A DNA stretch of 64,000 bases from a virus (IMGVR_UViG_3300033148_003679:20324-84323), one strand, 5' to 3'; shown: positions 23,806-30,849, counted from the stretch's first letter. Translations and numbers: made by a program. Notes: a model not told the origin generated them from the letters alone.

Positions 23806-24330
23806 ATGGACAATCACTCGGAAATCAAAGAAGGGTACAAAGTGTGCAGAGTTGTCGATGGCAACAAACTGGTCTCGGCCACATTTTGTGCTGCGGGTGG
23901 ACAAGTCAGTTACCATGTTGATACATGGACGTATCCGTTAGTTGGTTGTGGGCCATTAACTGTATTTGATTCATGGGACAATGCCAAGAACTTTCAGGAA
24001 CGAGTACCGAAAAATATCGAACGGATTTATAATGTGTCGATGGTGGTGAAAGGATTTTCGTTTCTTGTTATTAGAAGATGTTCATATATACTGTCGCTCG
24101 AAAATAAAATATGGATTCAGAGTATGTTGTTTCATTATGATCAGTTATATAATAGAGATATATATACACGGGAAGTTCTTGTAAACGACTTGCCGCCTAG
24201 CACTGTACTTGACAATCAGTTATATAATAGAGATATATATATACGGGAAGTTCTTGCAAATGATTTACCGCATGGTACTATACTTGCTGACAGAGTTAAG
24301 TTGCACAGATTAGATAAAAGGGAAGTGTGA
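23806..24330 (+). CDS. Hypothetical protein with internal duplication
   Basis: 174 residues from ATG 23806 (MDNHSEIKEGYKVCRVVDGN). Two tandem copies of a 25-residue unit (DQLYNRDIYTREVLVNDLPP / NQLYNRDIYIREVLANDLPH) lie near the C-terminus and correspond to a recent DNA duplication around 24140-24290. The next gene is a paralogue with one copy of the unit. Motif YPL.G.GPLTVFD is shared. Function unknown. Confidence 0.7.
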   Translation: MDNHSEIKEGYKVCRVVDGNKLVSATFCAAGGQVSYHVDTWTYPLVGCGPLTVFDSWDNAKNFQERVPKNIERIYNVSMVVKGFSFLVIRRCSYILSLENKIWIQSMLFHYDQLYNRDIYTREVLVNDLPPSTVLDNQLYNRDIYIREVLANDLPHGTILADRVKLHRLDKREV

Positions 24331-24836
24331 TGGACAGTAGCATAAGAGATAAAGAAATTAAAAAATGTTGTGAAGGGTTTAAAGTATGTACAATTACAAC
24401 GGATAATCTTCTGATTTCAGTTGCACCTTATAGCTTGTACGCTCTTTCACCTCGTTTGGAAGAAGTTACATATCCGCTTGGTGCATGGGCATATCCACCA
24501 CCTAATTGCGGCCCTCTAACCGTATTTGACACGTTTAATAATGCTGAAAGTTTCCAGACAGAAATACAGAAAGTTATAGAAGAACTCAAGGAACTTTTGA
24601 GTGACCGTAATTATTCAGGTACGGTTATTGGCCGTTGTTTTTATATGCCATCACAAGAATCTTGTATATGGTTTCCGTGTATACCAGGTTTCCGTCCAGT
24701 TCGGGGTGGAGGTGTTCGTCTTGGCAAACCGGGCAATTATATAACTGCAAAAAATGATTTACCTCAAGGAACTATTCTTGCCAGTTCTGTTAAAGTGTAC
24801 AGCTTAATAGGTTCTGATTATGACGAAAAAAAATAA
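24330..24836 (+). CDS. Paralogue of the preceding protein
   Basis: 168 residues; ATG 24330 overlaps the previous stop (TGATG). It shares CEGFKVC, YPLGAWAYPPPNCGPLTVFD and KNDLPQGTILA with the upstream protein, so the pair arose by tandem duplication. No catalytic motif is visible. Confidence 0.7.
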   Translation: MDSSIRDKEIKKCCEGFKVCTITTDNLLISVAPYSLYALSPRLEEVTYPLGAWAYPPPNCGPLTVFDTFNNAESFQTEIQKVIEELKELLSDRNYSGTVIGRCFYMPSQESCIWFPCIPGFRPVRGGGVRLGKPGNYITAKNDLPQGTILASSVKVYSLIGSDYDEKK

Positions 24837-24848
24837 ACCGCGCTCAAC

Positions 24849-24878
24849 TTGACAAACCGTTCTTGTTTATGGTATAAT
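24849..24878 (+). promoter_or_regulatory. Rightward promoter
   Basis: TTGACA (24849-24854), 18-base spacer ending TTTATGG, TATAAT (24873-24878). It starts a transcript that first passes through the structured RNA at 24939-25083. Confidence 0.85.
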
Positions 24879-24938
24879 AGATGTAGTGTTAAGGAAGCAA
24901 CTGAGTGCCATGTACTTGGCTAAAACAAGTACGGAACG

Positions 24939-25083
24939 GAAGGGTATGCGGCAAGTGTGTTGATGGACACTGGTAAAAAGATTTCGAGAAGAGAGAATGT
25001 TAGCTCAGTGATAAGAACCGGTATACGTACAATTAAGATATAATCTGGTATGAGCTATAGATTATTTATGCCGCATACCCTTC
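24939..25083 (+). ncRNA. Structured RNA with 15-bp closing stem (RNA 1)
   Basis: GAAGGGTATGCGGCA (24939-24953) and TGCCGCATACCCTTC (25069-25083) are perfectly complementary over 15 bp and enclose 115 bases. Inside is a hairpin AGTGT/ACACT (24954-24971). Just upstream is GTACTTG/CAAGTAC (24912-24932). It lies 60 bases after a strong promoter and before the gene at 25120. It has no tRNA features. It could be a stable small RNA or a leader controlling the downstream gene. Confidence 0.6.
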
Positions 25084-25119
25084 TATACGTATAGGTGGCA
25101 CACAGGTAGGGGTAATATA

Positions 25120-25704
25120 ATGAAAAGAAGCCGTCGAGATAAACGGAAACCGGCTGATAGAAAACCTGCACAGAAAAGGCGGGCTCAAAATCGTAAACGT
25201 GCAAAAACCGATCCGTATGGTGTAACCCGTCGTCTAATATATCTCGATCATATAAGTTGGGTACAGGCTGAACGGATGGCATATGCAGCGCAACAGTACC
25301 TTACGTCACAGTATAGTACAAGTGTTCGGAACATTAGTGCAAGTGCTGTTGTACGTATGGCGTTAGACTTTCTCTTGGTTACGTATAATGGTGCAACTGA
25401 TGTAGAGAAAGCCAAGATGTTGAACAAGTTGGGTGAACGAAGGCGAAATTCTAAATCTGTAGATGGAGAAAAAAGCAGGATGGGTAAAGAACGTTCGACC
25501 GAGATAAAGACAGAGAAAATAGATGTGCCAAGAAAAGACGATATAGACCGTGCGATTGAAATAAGCAGAAAAAGGGGGTTTATGCAAGAAGCTAAAAAAG
25601 AGATTAGACGTGACGGAGTAAGGATTAGTCGGCCTATTTCGCCGAATGAAAGCCATAAACGGAAATTTCCGGATTCGTTTATAAGACAGAAAGATGCAGA
25701 TTGA
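25120..25704 (+). CDS. Very basic hypothetical protein
   Basis: 194 residues, ATG 25120 after GTAGGGG. The first 35 residues are Lys/Arg-rich (KRSRRDKRKPADRKPAQKRR). The middle (IRNISASAVVRMALDFLLVT-like helix) resembles the ribbon-helix-helix or replication-accessory helices of phage DNA-binding proteins. The C-terminal half is charged and low in complexity. Probably DNA or RNA binding. Confidence 0.6.
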   Translation: MKRSRRDKRKPADRKPAQKRRAQNRKRAKTDPYGVTRRLIYLDHISWVQAERMAYAAQQYLTSQYSTSVRNISASAVVRMALDFLLVTYNGATDVEKAKMLNKLGERRRNSKSVDGEKSRMGKERSTEIKTEKIDVPRKDDIDRAIEISRKRGFMQEAKKEIRRDGVRISRPISPNESHKRKFPDSFIRQKDAD

Positions 25705-25730
25705 CAAACGATACTCTAATATGTTATAAT
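25701..25730 (+). promoter_or_regulatory. Rightward promoter with leader motif
   Basis: TTGACA (25701-25706), 18-base spacer, TATAAT (25725-25730), overlapping the end of the previous gene. Downstream are two copies of the TGTANGTAGTAYACAGG-type motif at 25738-25755 and 25759-25775, then RNA 2. Confidence 0.85.
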
Positions 25731-25774
25731 AGATCGTGCGTAGGTAGTACACAGAAGATGTAAATGGTATACAG

Positions 25775-25930
25775 GAACAGAGAATCGTCGCAAACTATTT
25801 CTTCTCATCTTCTAATACAAGTCGTCTCGATGCGGGTTAGCGGTTTTGCTCCTTTCCCGCTTGGGAAATGTTTTGTCCTCCCTTCATTTCCCATATAGCT
25901 GCATTTTGACGGCAAGGCGATTCTCTGTTC
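25775..25930 (+). ncRNA. Structured RNA with 13-bp closing stem (RNA 2)
   Basis: GAACAGAGAATCG (25775-25787) and CGATTCTCTGTTC (25918-25930) are a perfect 13-bp inverted repeat. Inside are GCGGG/CCCGC (25832-25860) and GGGAAATG/CATTTCCC (25863-25892) hairpins, giving a multibranched fold. It begins about 40 bases after the predicted start of transcription and ends 28 bases before the nuclease gene. Confidence 0.6.
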
Positions 25931-25957
25931 TGCTACACTATCATAAAAGAGAGGTAA

Positions 25958-26962
25958 ATGTTCGACATGGAATGTCCGTATAAAATACCTAGTACAACGA
26001 GTTTTTGTCATCATCATATACCAGACGACTCATTTCGGGACGCGCCCGGATTCTGTGCTGCCGGCCATCATTTTTTGTGTGAAGAAAGAGTTGCGAGTTG
26101 TACGTTGGTAATGAGCCAGTCACAAGTTAAAACGTATTATGAATGTAAAATGAAGTATTGGCTTCGGTACATATACGGGATCAGACGTAAAAAGAGTACA
26201 CTTTCACCTGCTATAAAGATGGGCGCAATTTGGGACAAGTTTGTAGCGAGCAAATATAATGATATTGAGCTGAACCTTGAATCGTTATTGAAAGAGTATG
26301 CAGTAAAAGATGTTGATAGAGCTAAACTATGTGCGTTAATGGACGCATGGGATTCGTTGGAAATCAAGTTGAAACTTAACGGGTTCCTGTCATGTCAGGC
26401 AGAAGTAGCGCAACGGTTTGACCAGACAGATGGCCGACAGTTAATTGTACGCGGATATGTGGACAGACTTTATGATACATGGTTTGCAGAAACTAAACTT
26501 ACAAAAGATCCGAACAGATATGATAATATATGGGATTTACACAGTCAGATCGGTACATACTTTTTGTTAATGCCGAACATTAACGAATGTGTTATGGAGA
26601 TTACACGGACTCCGCAATTAAAACAAGGTAAACGGGAGACTATAGACGATTATTATAGAAGGATATTCGGAGATATTATTGCACGTCCTGGCTTTTATTT
26701 TATAGGGTGGGACGCTAACACCCGACAGTTTGGCCGACCGCCATATTATCGGAACGAGATGCGGTTGGAAACGGTTAAAAACAGGTATAGATGGATAACG
26801 CAGGAGATTGCTGAAAGAACAGAACGGGGTACATGGTATTGTGAACAGGGCTATATATGTTCCCCTTATTATAGAGATTGTGACTATAAACCTGTATGCG
26901 TAATCGGCGGTGTAGGCCATGGAGTAAACGAAGTGTTGTACGAGAGACAGAAAAGGAGATGA
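25958..26962 (+). CDS. Cas4/RecB-like PD-(D/E)XK exonuclease with probable Fe-S cluster
   Basis: 334 residues. SQSQVKTYYECKMKYWLRYI (residues 53-72) is the entry helix of RecB/Cas4 nucleases. D169 (VRGYVDRL) and E178-T-K180 (FAETKLT) form the catalytic D-ExK. Cysteines at the C-terminus (CEQGYICSPYYRDCDYKPVC, near 300-317) and the N-terminal Cys/His-rich 45 residues suggest an Fe-S cluster, as in Cas4 and AddB. It probably resects DNA ends for recombination. ATG 25958 follows AGAGAGG. The last 38 bases contain the first 23-bp direct repeat that flanks the tatA module. Confidence 0.8.
   Translation: MFDMECPYKIPSTTSFCHHHIPDDSFRDAPGFCAAGHHFLCEERVASCTLVMSQSQVKTYYECKMKYWLRYIYGIRRKKSTLSPAIKMGAIWDKFVASKYNDIELNLESLLKEYAVKDVDRAKLCALMDAWDSLEIKLKLNGFLSCQAEVAQRFDQTDGRQLIVRGYVDRLYDTWFAETKLTKDPNRYDNIWDLHSQIGTYFLLMPNINECVMEITRTPQLKQGKRETIDDYYRRIFGDIIARPGFYFIGWDANTRQFGRPPYYRNEMRLETVKNRYRWITQEIAERTERGTWYCEQGYICSPYYRDCDYKPVCVIGGVGHGVNEVLYERQKRR
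26925..26947 (+). repeat. 23-bp direct repeat, left copy
   Basis: TAAACGAAGTGTTGTACGAG plus AGA, identical to 27564-27586. This copy encodes NEVLYER at the end of the nuclease. The two copies are 639 bases apart and bracket only the tatA gene and its overlapping partner. Confidence 0.9.
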
Positions 26963-26967
26963 TAAGA

Positions 26968-27165
26968 GTGTTTGGAATTGGCGTGACAGAACTGTTAATT
27001 ATTCTTGGTATAATGATTCTAATTTTTGGAGGCAAAAAAATTGCAGGGCTAGGTAAAGGTGTCGGTGAATGTATAAAAGAGTTTCGGCACGCATTTAAAG
27101 ATGCAGATGAAGTTACAGTAGAAATTGCAAAGGAAGTTGAACAATGCAGAAAGAAAAAGAGGTAA
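26968..27165 (+). CDS. tatA: TatA-like twin-arginine translocase subunit
   Basis: Pore-forming subunit of the Tat pathway that exports folded proteins across the inner membrane. The 65 residues show the complete TatA layout: short periplasmic start FGIG with Glu (VTELL), a membrane helix (LLIILGIMILIF, residues 9-20), the hinge FGGKK, the amphipathic helix (IAGLGKGVGECIKEFRHAF) and a charged tail. GTG 26968 sits 9 bases after AGGAG; an ATG at 26959 would leave almost no spacing. It overlaps the next gene, which encodes a Tat signal peptide. No tatB or tatC is nearby, so the host must supply them. I know of no standard phage role. Confidence 0.88.
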   Translation: MFGIGVTELLIILGIMILIFGGKKIAGLGKGVGECIKEFRHAFKDADEVTVEIAKEVEQCRKKKR

Positions 27166-27560
27166 GTAGGCGTGGATTTTTAGGTGTTGCTGGTAAACTA
27201 GCTGGTGCTACGGTTGCTATTAGTACAATTACTAGACCAACCGAAGCTCACGTGAAAGAGTTGGCCGAACACGGATCGTTAAAAAGTAAAGTTCCGTTAA
27301 TTGGTACAACGGCAGAAATTGATTTTGTTTCAGAAGATTCGATGATATTAAAACCAACAGATTTTAATGTTGACAGCTCTGTCCCTATGTGGGATTTATC
27401 AAAAGAATCAGTTGTTTTGTTGTTGCCAGATGGCACTACTTTTGATGCCAAACTTCTATGGCATAAATACGTACTCCCTATAGAAACAAATAAAAGGTTC
27501 AACATTTTTAATTTAAGCCTAACATTAAGCGTGTCTGACAAAAGGTATCGAAAAGGTTAG
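27144..27560 (+). CDS. Tat-signal-bearing exported protein, unknown domain
   Basis: 138 residues. The N-terminus MQKEKEVSRRGFLGVAGKLA, then GATVAISTI, is a textbook twin-arginine signal: basic n-region, SRRGFL (consensus SRRxFLK), a moderately hydrophobic h-region, and a possible cleavage near residues 33-36 (TEAH). The mature ~100 residues are beta-rich (VPLIGTTAEIDFVSEDSMIL, KESVVLLLPDGTTFDAKLLW) with no recognised family and no cysteines that would mark a cofactor. The gene overlaps tatA by 22 bases, so the two are co-translated. The product should fold in the cytoplasm and be exported or membrane-anchored. Confidence 0.8.
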   Translation: MQKEKEVSRRGFLGVAGKLAGATVAISTITRPTEAHVKELAEHGSLKSKVPLIGTTAEIDFVSEDSMILKPTDFNVDSSVPMWDLSKESVVLLLPDGTTFDAKLLWHKYVLPIETNKRFNIFNLSLTLSVSDKRYRKG

Positions 27561-27563
27561 AAA

Positions 27564-27586
27564 TAAACGAAGTGTTGTACGAGAGA
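27564..27586 (+). repeat. 23-bp direct repeat, right copy
   Basis: Exact copy of 26925-26947, lying just after the stop of the Tat-signal protein. Read in the nuclease frame from here, codons continue ...EVLYERSGTKKHD-stop, with the TGA (27608-27610) overlapping the ATG of the next gene at 27603. This looks like the ancestral nuclease end. Confidence 0.9.
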
Positions 27587-27602
27587 AGTGGGACAAAAAA
27601 AC

Positions 27603-27845
27603 ATGATTGATGAAACAACTCCTGAAATTTATTCTCCGTTTCTGATTAGGTTCTCTAAAGGAGAATCGATAAAGTATCCGCGTTCTAACGTTAAAGGGCA
27701 CAGGTACTTCGCAACTATTGTTACGACCGTAACTGGTGAAGTGTTGTTAAAAGTAAGTATAGAAACCTTTTTGTATCTGCCAATAGCTTTGTACCGAAAC
27801 TGGACAAGTATAGAGATGAGCGAGGAAGAAGTTCAGAAACTGTAA
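27603..27845 (+). CDS. Hypothetical protein (80 aa)
   Basis: ATG 27603 gives MIDETTPEIYSPFLIRFSKG. Small beta-rich protein with no recognised family. There is no strong ribosome binding site now. Before the tatA module arrived, its start would have overlapped the end of the nuclease gene and been translated by coupling. Confidence 0.55.
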   Translation: MIDETTPEIYSPFLIRFSKGESIKYPRSNVKGHRYFATIVTTVTGEVLLKVSIETFLYLPIALYRNWTSIEMSEEEVQKL

Positions 27846-27879
27846 AAAGTGTACATAAATCACAAGGAGATATAAACCA

Positions 27880-28698
27880 ATGGAATTCATTTCTGGCGTA
27901 GACATACAAGAGTCAACTGGTTTGTTCGCGTTCATATACGGTGGTACAGGGGTTGGTAAATCCACTTCATTGATCCAATCGTTACCAGACCCGATCCTCT
28001 ATATCATGACCGAACCACGTGACCCGGCAGCGTTCCAGGCGGCAGCTAACAGACCGGGCGTAGAGATATATTATGGCCAATACGAAAACTGGTACGATTT
28101 AATAAATCTTACTGCAAACCCATCGAATTTTGACGGGTATAATTCCGTTGTAGTAGATTCTATTACGTATCTAATGAAAGTGCGGCTTACAGGCGAGATA
28201 ACTAACGAGAGTTATGAAGCGTTGCCGGCAGACAAAAAGTCGCGCCGTTCTCTTGTAACACAGACTCGTATGGCTCTTGACGATTGGGGCGGTATGGCAA
28301 ATCAGATGTTCCGGTTGTTTGAAGACTTGGGCACTCTGTCAACTACAGGTAAATGCGTTGTAGTTACGGCTTTACTTACATCACATCCTAAATGGTCGCC
28401 ACAACACGAATATGCACCTGCTCTTGCCGGAAACCAGTTTAGTGAAGGTATGCCGAGTGGTGTAGACCTGATCGGTTGGGTTCGGGACTCTAATGTGGTT
28501 GACCGGAATACAGGACAGAATACAGGTGAAATTACATGGCCGCCTATAGTAGATTTCAGGTCTAACGCAACTCATATCGGTAAATGGACTGGTATACGGC
28601 CACAAACCGGTGTGATATTTTACTTGAACATGAAAGATATTATAGAGGCTAAAGGGTGCGAGTTTAAAAGTGCAACAGAAATAGGCCGACCGTTATAG
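27880..28698 (+). CDS. Sak4-like RecA-fold ATPase
   Basis: 272 residues, ATG 27880 after AAGGAG. Walker A GGTGVGKST at 21-29 and Walker B SVVVDSI near 89-94 place it in the phage Sak4/AAA_24 single-strand annealing recombinase group, reinforced by an SSB-like gene two positions downstream. It probably promotes annealing and recombination of phage DNA with the Fe-S nuclease and SSB-like protein. Confidence 0.82.
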   Translation: MEFISGVDIQESTGLFAFIYGGTGVGKSTSLIQSLPDPILYIMTEPRDPAAFQAAANRPGVEIYYGQYENWYDLINLTANPSNFDGYNSVVVDSITYLMKVRLTGEITNESYEALPADKKSRRSLVTQTRMALDDWGGMANQMFRLFEDLGTLSTTGKCVVVTALLTSHPKWSPQHEYAPALAGNQFSEGMPSGVDLIGWVRDSNVVDRNTGQNTGEITWPPIVDFRSNATHIGKWTGIRPQTGVIFYLNMKDIIEAKGCEFKSATEIGRPL

Positions 28699-28751
28699 TG
28701 GTGGCTTTCAGGAATTTTACGCTAATGATGTTTAGAAAGGAATGAATCTAC

Positions 28752-29099
28752 ATGAGACTTGAAGATGTATACATGCCGTTTGGAGATGAAACCGTATGGG
28801 GTGGGGCGTGGCAGTATTATATAGTACAAGTATGCGACGAAGAGGGATGCTGTTTCTTAACGCCAGAAGGAAAGAGACAACGAGATCCATGTCTTATGGG
28901 AAAGAAAGTGGCAGAAGATTGCGAAGTTATATATAGAGATGAGATGGATAATCATGGACTTCATCTTAAAGTGCTGCCAGCCATTATTAGGGTTGGATAT
29001 ACTGTTGCAGAGAGACAGCGAGATCACTTTCAACTGGAATCCTATAATAAGCTAATACGTATATTGAAAGAGGCATTGGAGATACCAAGAGATAAATAA
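28752..29099 (+). CDS. Hypothetical protein (115 aa)
   Basis: ATG 28752 after AAAGGAATG. Contains VCDEEGCCFLTPEGKRQRDP and an acidic-helical C-terminus. Lies between the ATPase and the SSB-like gene, hence probably part of the recombination operon. No family recognised. Confidence 0.6.
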   Translation: MRLEDVYMPFGDETVWGGAWQYYIVQVCDEEGCCFLTPEGKRQRDPCLMGKKVAEDCEVIYRDEMDNHGLHLKVLPAIIRVGYTVAERQRDHFQLESYNKLIRILKEALEIPRDK

Positions 29100-29156
29100 A
29101 TTTCTCCATCTTAAAGACAACGATATGTGACGGTATAGTAATAGTAGCAGGCAACC

Positions 29157-29281
29157 GAGTACGAGTACGAGTACGAGTACGAGAAAGGATGGTGATTAAA
29201 ATGCGGTGAAACTAAACACCTTCGTATGCTACTGTCTGGTATACGAAGTCAGGTTCTGGAACCTGAAACAACTTCGCGAAG
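29157..29281 (+). promoter_or_regulatory. Structured leader of the SSB-like gene
   Basis: GAGTAC repeated four times (29157-29180) is followed by three dyads: CTTCGTAT/ATACGAAG (29220-29248), TCAGGTTC-TG-GAACCTGA (29249-29266) and CTTCGCGAAG (29271-29280). They lie before the real start at 29331 in the 29100-29330 gap. Candidate autoregulatory site for a single-strand-binding protein, by analogy only. Confidence 0.5.
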
Positions 29282-29330
29282 GGTGAAAGTAACAGAAACA
29301 TTTTATACAAGAAGAAAGGTAGATCTACAA

Positions 29331-29924
29331 ATGGGTATAGCAGATTTTGCAAACACCGAGTATACTGCACCGCCATTGCCAGACGGCGAATATATATGGC
29401 AGTTTGAAGCACCTATAGAATTGCAGAGCGGTGAAAGTGACGATGGACGACAATATCAGTATGTTGTTCTGAACGGTAGAATTATTGGTGGTGAACATGA
29501 TGGCCGTCAGTTTACTCACAAGATCTTTACGACCAGTGATTATCCTAGCAGGAACCCGGCAGCAGATTTCTTCGGATTTCTGGTATCAGCTGGTATGGCT
29601 CCGCAACTAGATATAGCCGGGGTAACACTTGAAACGGCGTTTCATCCCAACACAATGCTTATTGTATCGTCACAGTTGCCGGGACGAACCGTAAAAATCT
29701 CTGTGGCTCAGAAGACCAGTTCTCGTGGTACATTTCCGCGAATTATTAAAGTTGCACCGAATGTAGCTGGCGCGGCTACGGCACCACTAGCAGGTCAACC
29801 GGTACCGCAAGTACCAGGTGCTGCTTCTGTACCGCCGTCTCCGGCTGGTAATGTACCGCCTCCTGTACCAAACGTGTCGTCAACACCGAATATACCACGT
29901 GTACCACCGGCACCAGTAGGTTGA
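29331..29924 (+). CDS. SSB-like (DUF669-type) protein with Pro-rich tail
   Basis: 197 residues from ATG 29331 (GAAAGGTAG upstream); a longer frame from 29226 would run through the hairpins. The N-terminal 125 residues (FANTEYTAPPLPDGEYIWQF onward) are an OB-like beta domain of the kind that follows Sak4 ATPases in phages. The last 50 residues are Pro/Val/Ala repeats (PVPQVPGAASVPPSPAGNVP). Likely coats single-stranded DNA. Confidence 0.65.
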   Translation: MGIADFANTEYTAPPLPDGEYIWQFEAPIELQSGESDDGRQYQYVVLNGRIIGGEHDGRQFTHKIFTTSDYPSRNPAADFFGFLVSAGMAPQLDIAGVTLETAFHPNTMLIVSSQLPGRTVKISVAQKTSSRGTFPRIIKVAPNVAGAATAPLAGQPVPQVPGAASVPPSPAGNVPPPVPNVSSTPNIPRVPPAPVG

Positions 29925-29982
29925 TAACGTAGATGGTACACAGGGGGTAGAAGTTAGAAGATAGTATAACAGGTTAAAAGGT

Positions 29983-30100
29983 TATGGGCGGTATAGAAAT
30001 TCCAGCAAACAAATTAGGTAGTATATAGAAACCACGAATACAGAACATGCTAAACCCCAACTCGTTATAACAGTAACCGGAATAGTATATGCCGCCCATA
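29983..30100 (+). ncRNA. Structured RNA with long coaxial stem (RNA 3)
   Basis: TATGGGCGG (29983-29991) pairs with CCGCCCATA (30092-30100); the stem continues inward through TATA/TATA and ATTCC/GGAAT (29999-30003 with 30079-30083). A TGTA-type leader motif (29928-29946) lies upstream, as for RNA 2. It fills the 29925-30123 gap. There is no promoter immediately upstream, so it would be cut from or act within the operon mRNA. Confidence 0.55.
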
Positions 30101-30123
30101 CAAAAAAACTGGGCAATCATAAT

Positions 30124-30675
30124 ATGAAAATAATTGATCTTACAGGAAAACGGTTTGGTAAACTTGTCGTGTTAGGCATGTTGCCGAAATCCGGAAAAGG
30201 TATACCGATAAAATGGGAATGTCAATGCGATTGTGGTAACATTACGTCTGCGTTGGGTGGTAATCTACGTGGCGGTAGACGTGTATCGTGCGGGTTATGT
30301 AAACTCGAAAGAAAACGTGGGCCGGATTCGCCACTTTTTATAGACCGTGTAGGTGAACGGCACGGAAAACTTACTGTAAAGAAGTATGAAGGGGTTGTTA
30401 CGACTAAAAGTAATAGACGTATACACCAATGGTTATGTCAATGCGATTGCGGTCAATATCGTATAGTTGGAAGTCCGTCACTCCGTAAGGTATCGTCTTG
30501 TAAGGCGTGTACACATAAACTTAAACCGCATGAAGTTAAGTTTATTAGAGAGAAGTACCAGAAAGGTGATAGAGAGTATGGCGGAGCGGGGTTGGCGAAG
30601 ACTTTTGGTATAAGCGAAAGTTATGTTAGTAGGATTATGAAAGGCACTAGATTGAACGGAGCGATGTATGAATAA
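30124..30675 (+). CDS. Tandem zinc-ribbon plus HTH protein
   Basis: 183 residues. Two related modules (DLTGKRFGKLVVL...WECQCDCGN...CGLC, then GERHGKLTVKKY...WLCQCDCGQ...CKAC) precede a C-terminal helix-turn-helix (GLAKTFGISESYVSRIMKGT). The first module is the LTGKRFG...WxCxCDCGN pattern common in phage DNA-binding and homing-endonuclease-associated proteins. No nuclease motif is present. Likely a DNA-binding regulator. Confidence 0.7.
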   Translation: MKIIDLTGKRFGKLVVLGMLPKSGKGIPIKWECQCDCGNITSALGGNLRGGRRVSCGLCKLERKRGPDSPLFIDRVGERHGKLTVKKYEGVVTTKSNRRIHQWLCQCDCGQYRIVGSPSLRKVSSCKACTHKLKPHEVKFIREKYQKGDREYGGAGLAKTFGISESYVSRIMKGTRLNGAMYE

Positions 30676-30754
30676 GAGTTTAATCTCAGCATTTTTGTTA
30701 ATAGTTCTGTTCTTATACCTGGTTATGTACGTTACGAAAATGTTTATGAAATGA
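30668..30754 (+). CDS. 28-aa membrane peptide
   Basis: ATG 30668 overlaps the previous stop; the peptide MNKSLISAFLLIVLFLYLVM, then YVTKMFMK, is a single membrane helix with a basic end. The coupling and composition support translation. Function unknown. Confidence 0.5.
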   Translation: MNKSLISAFLLIVLFLYLVMYVTKMFMK

Positions 30755-30827
30755 GGGGTTGGGTATAAAAGAAAAGTACTGGTATTAGAAGTCGGTATTA
30801 GACCGAGGCGCGAAAATCGTTGAATGT

Positions 30828-30849
30828 TATATGTAAGTAGTATACAGGT
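30828..30849 (+). promoter_or_regulatory. Recurring TGTA-N7-TACA motif
   Basis: ATATGTAAGTAGTATACAGG about 25 bases before the ERCC4 nuclease start; same family as 3316, 8872, 9758, 10873, 20683, 25738, 25759 and 29928. A small TCGGT/ACCGA hairpin (30792-30806) precedes it. Confidence 0.4.

Noticed and set aside
21522-23916. Long minus-strand frames of Pro/Thr/Arg (TRPDLTRPYLTSP type) across the GGTNN arrays
   Set aside because: They are the translation artefact of ACCNN pentamers: composition is fully explained by the DNA repeat, no ribosome binding sites precede them, and they end at array borders.
24939-25930. Long-stem RNAs considered as tRNAs or tmRNA
   Set aside because: Closing stems are 13-15 bp, not 7, and there is no T-arm GTTCRA loop, anticodon arm or CCA end.
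26968-27165. TatA call considered as a generic small membrane peptide
   Set aside because: The hinge FGGKK, the amphipathic helix with LGKGVGE..KEF, and overlap with a gene carrying an SRRGFL signal make a coincidence unlikely, so the TatA call was kept.
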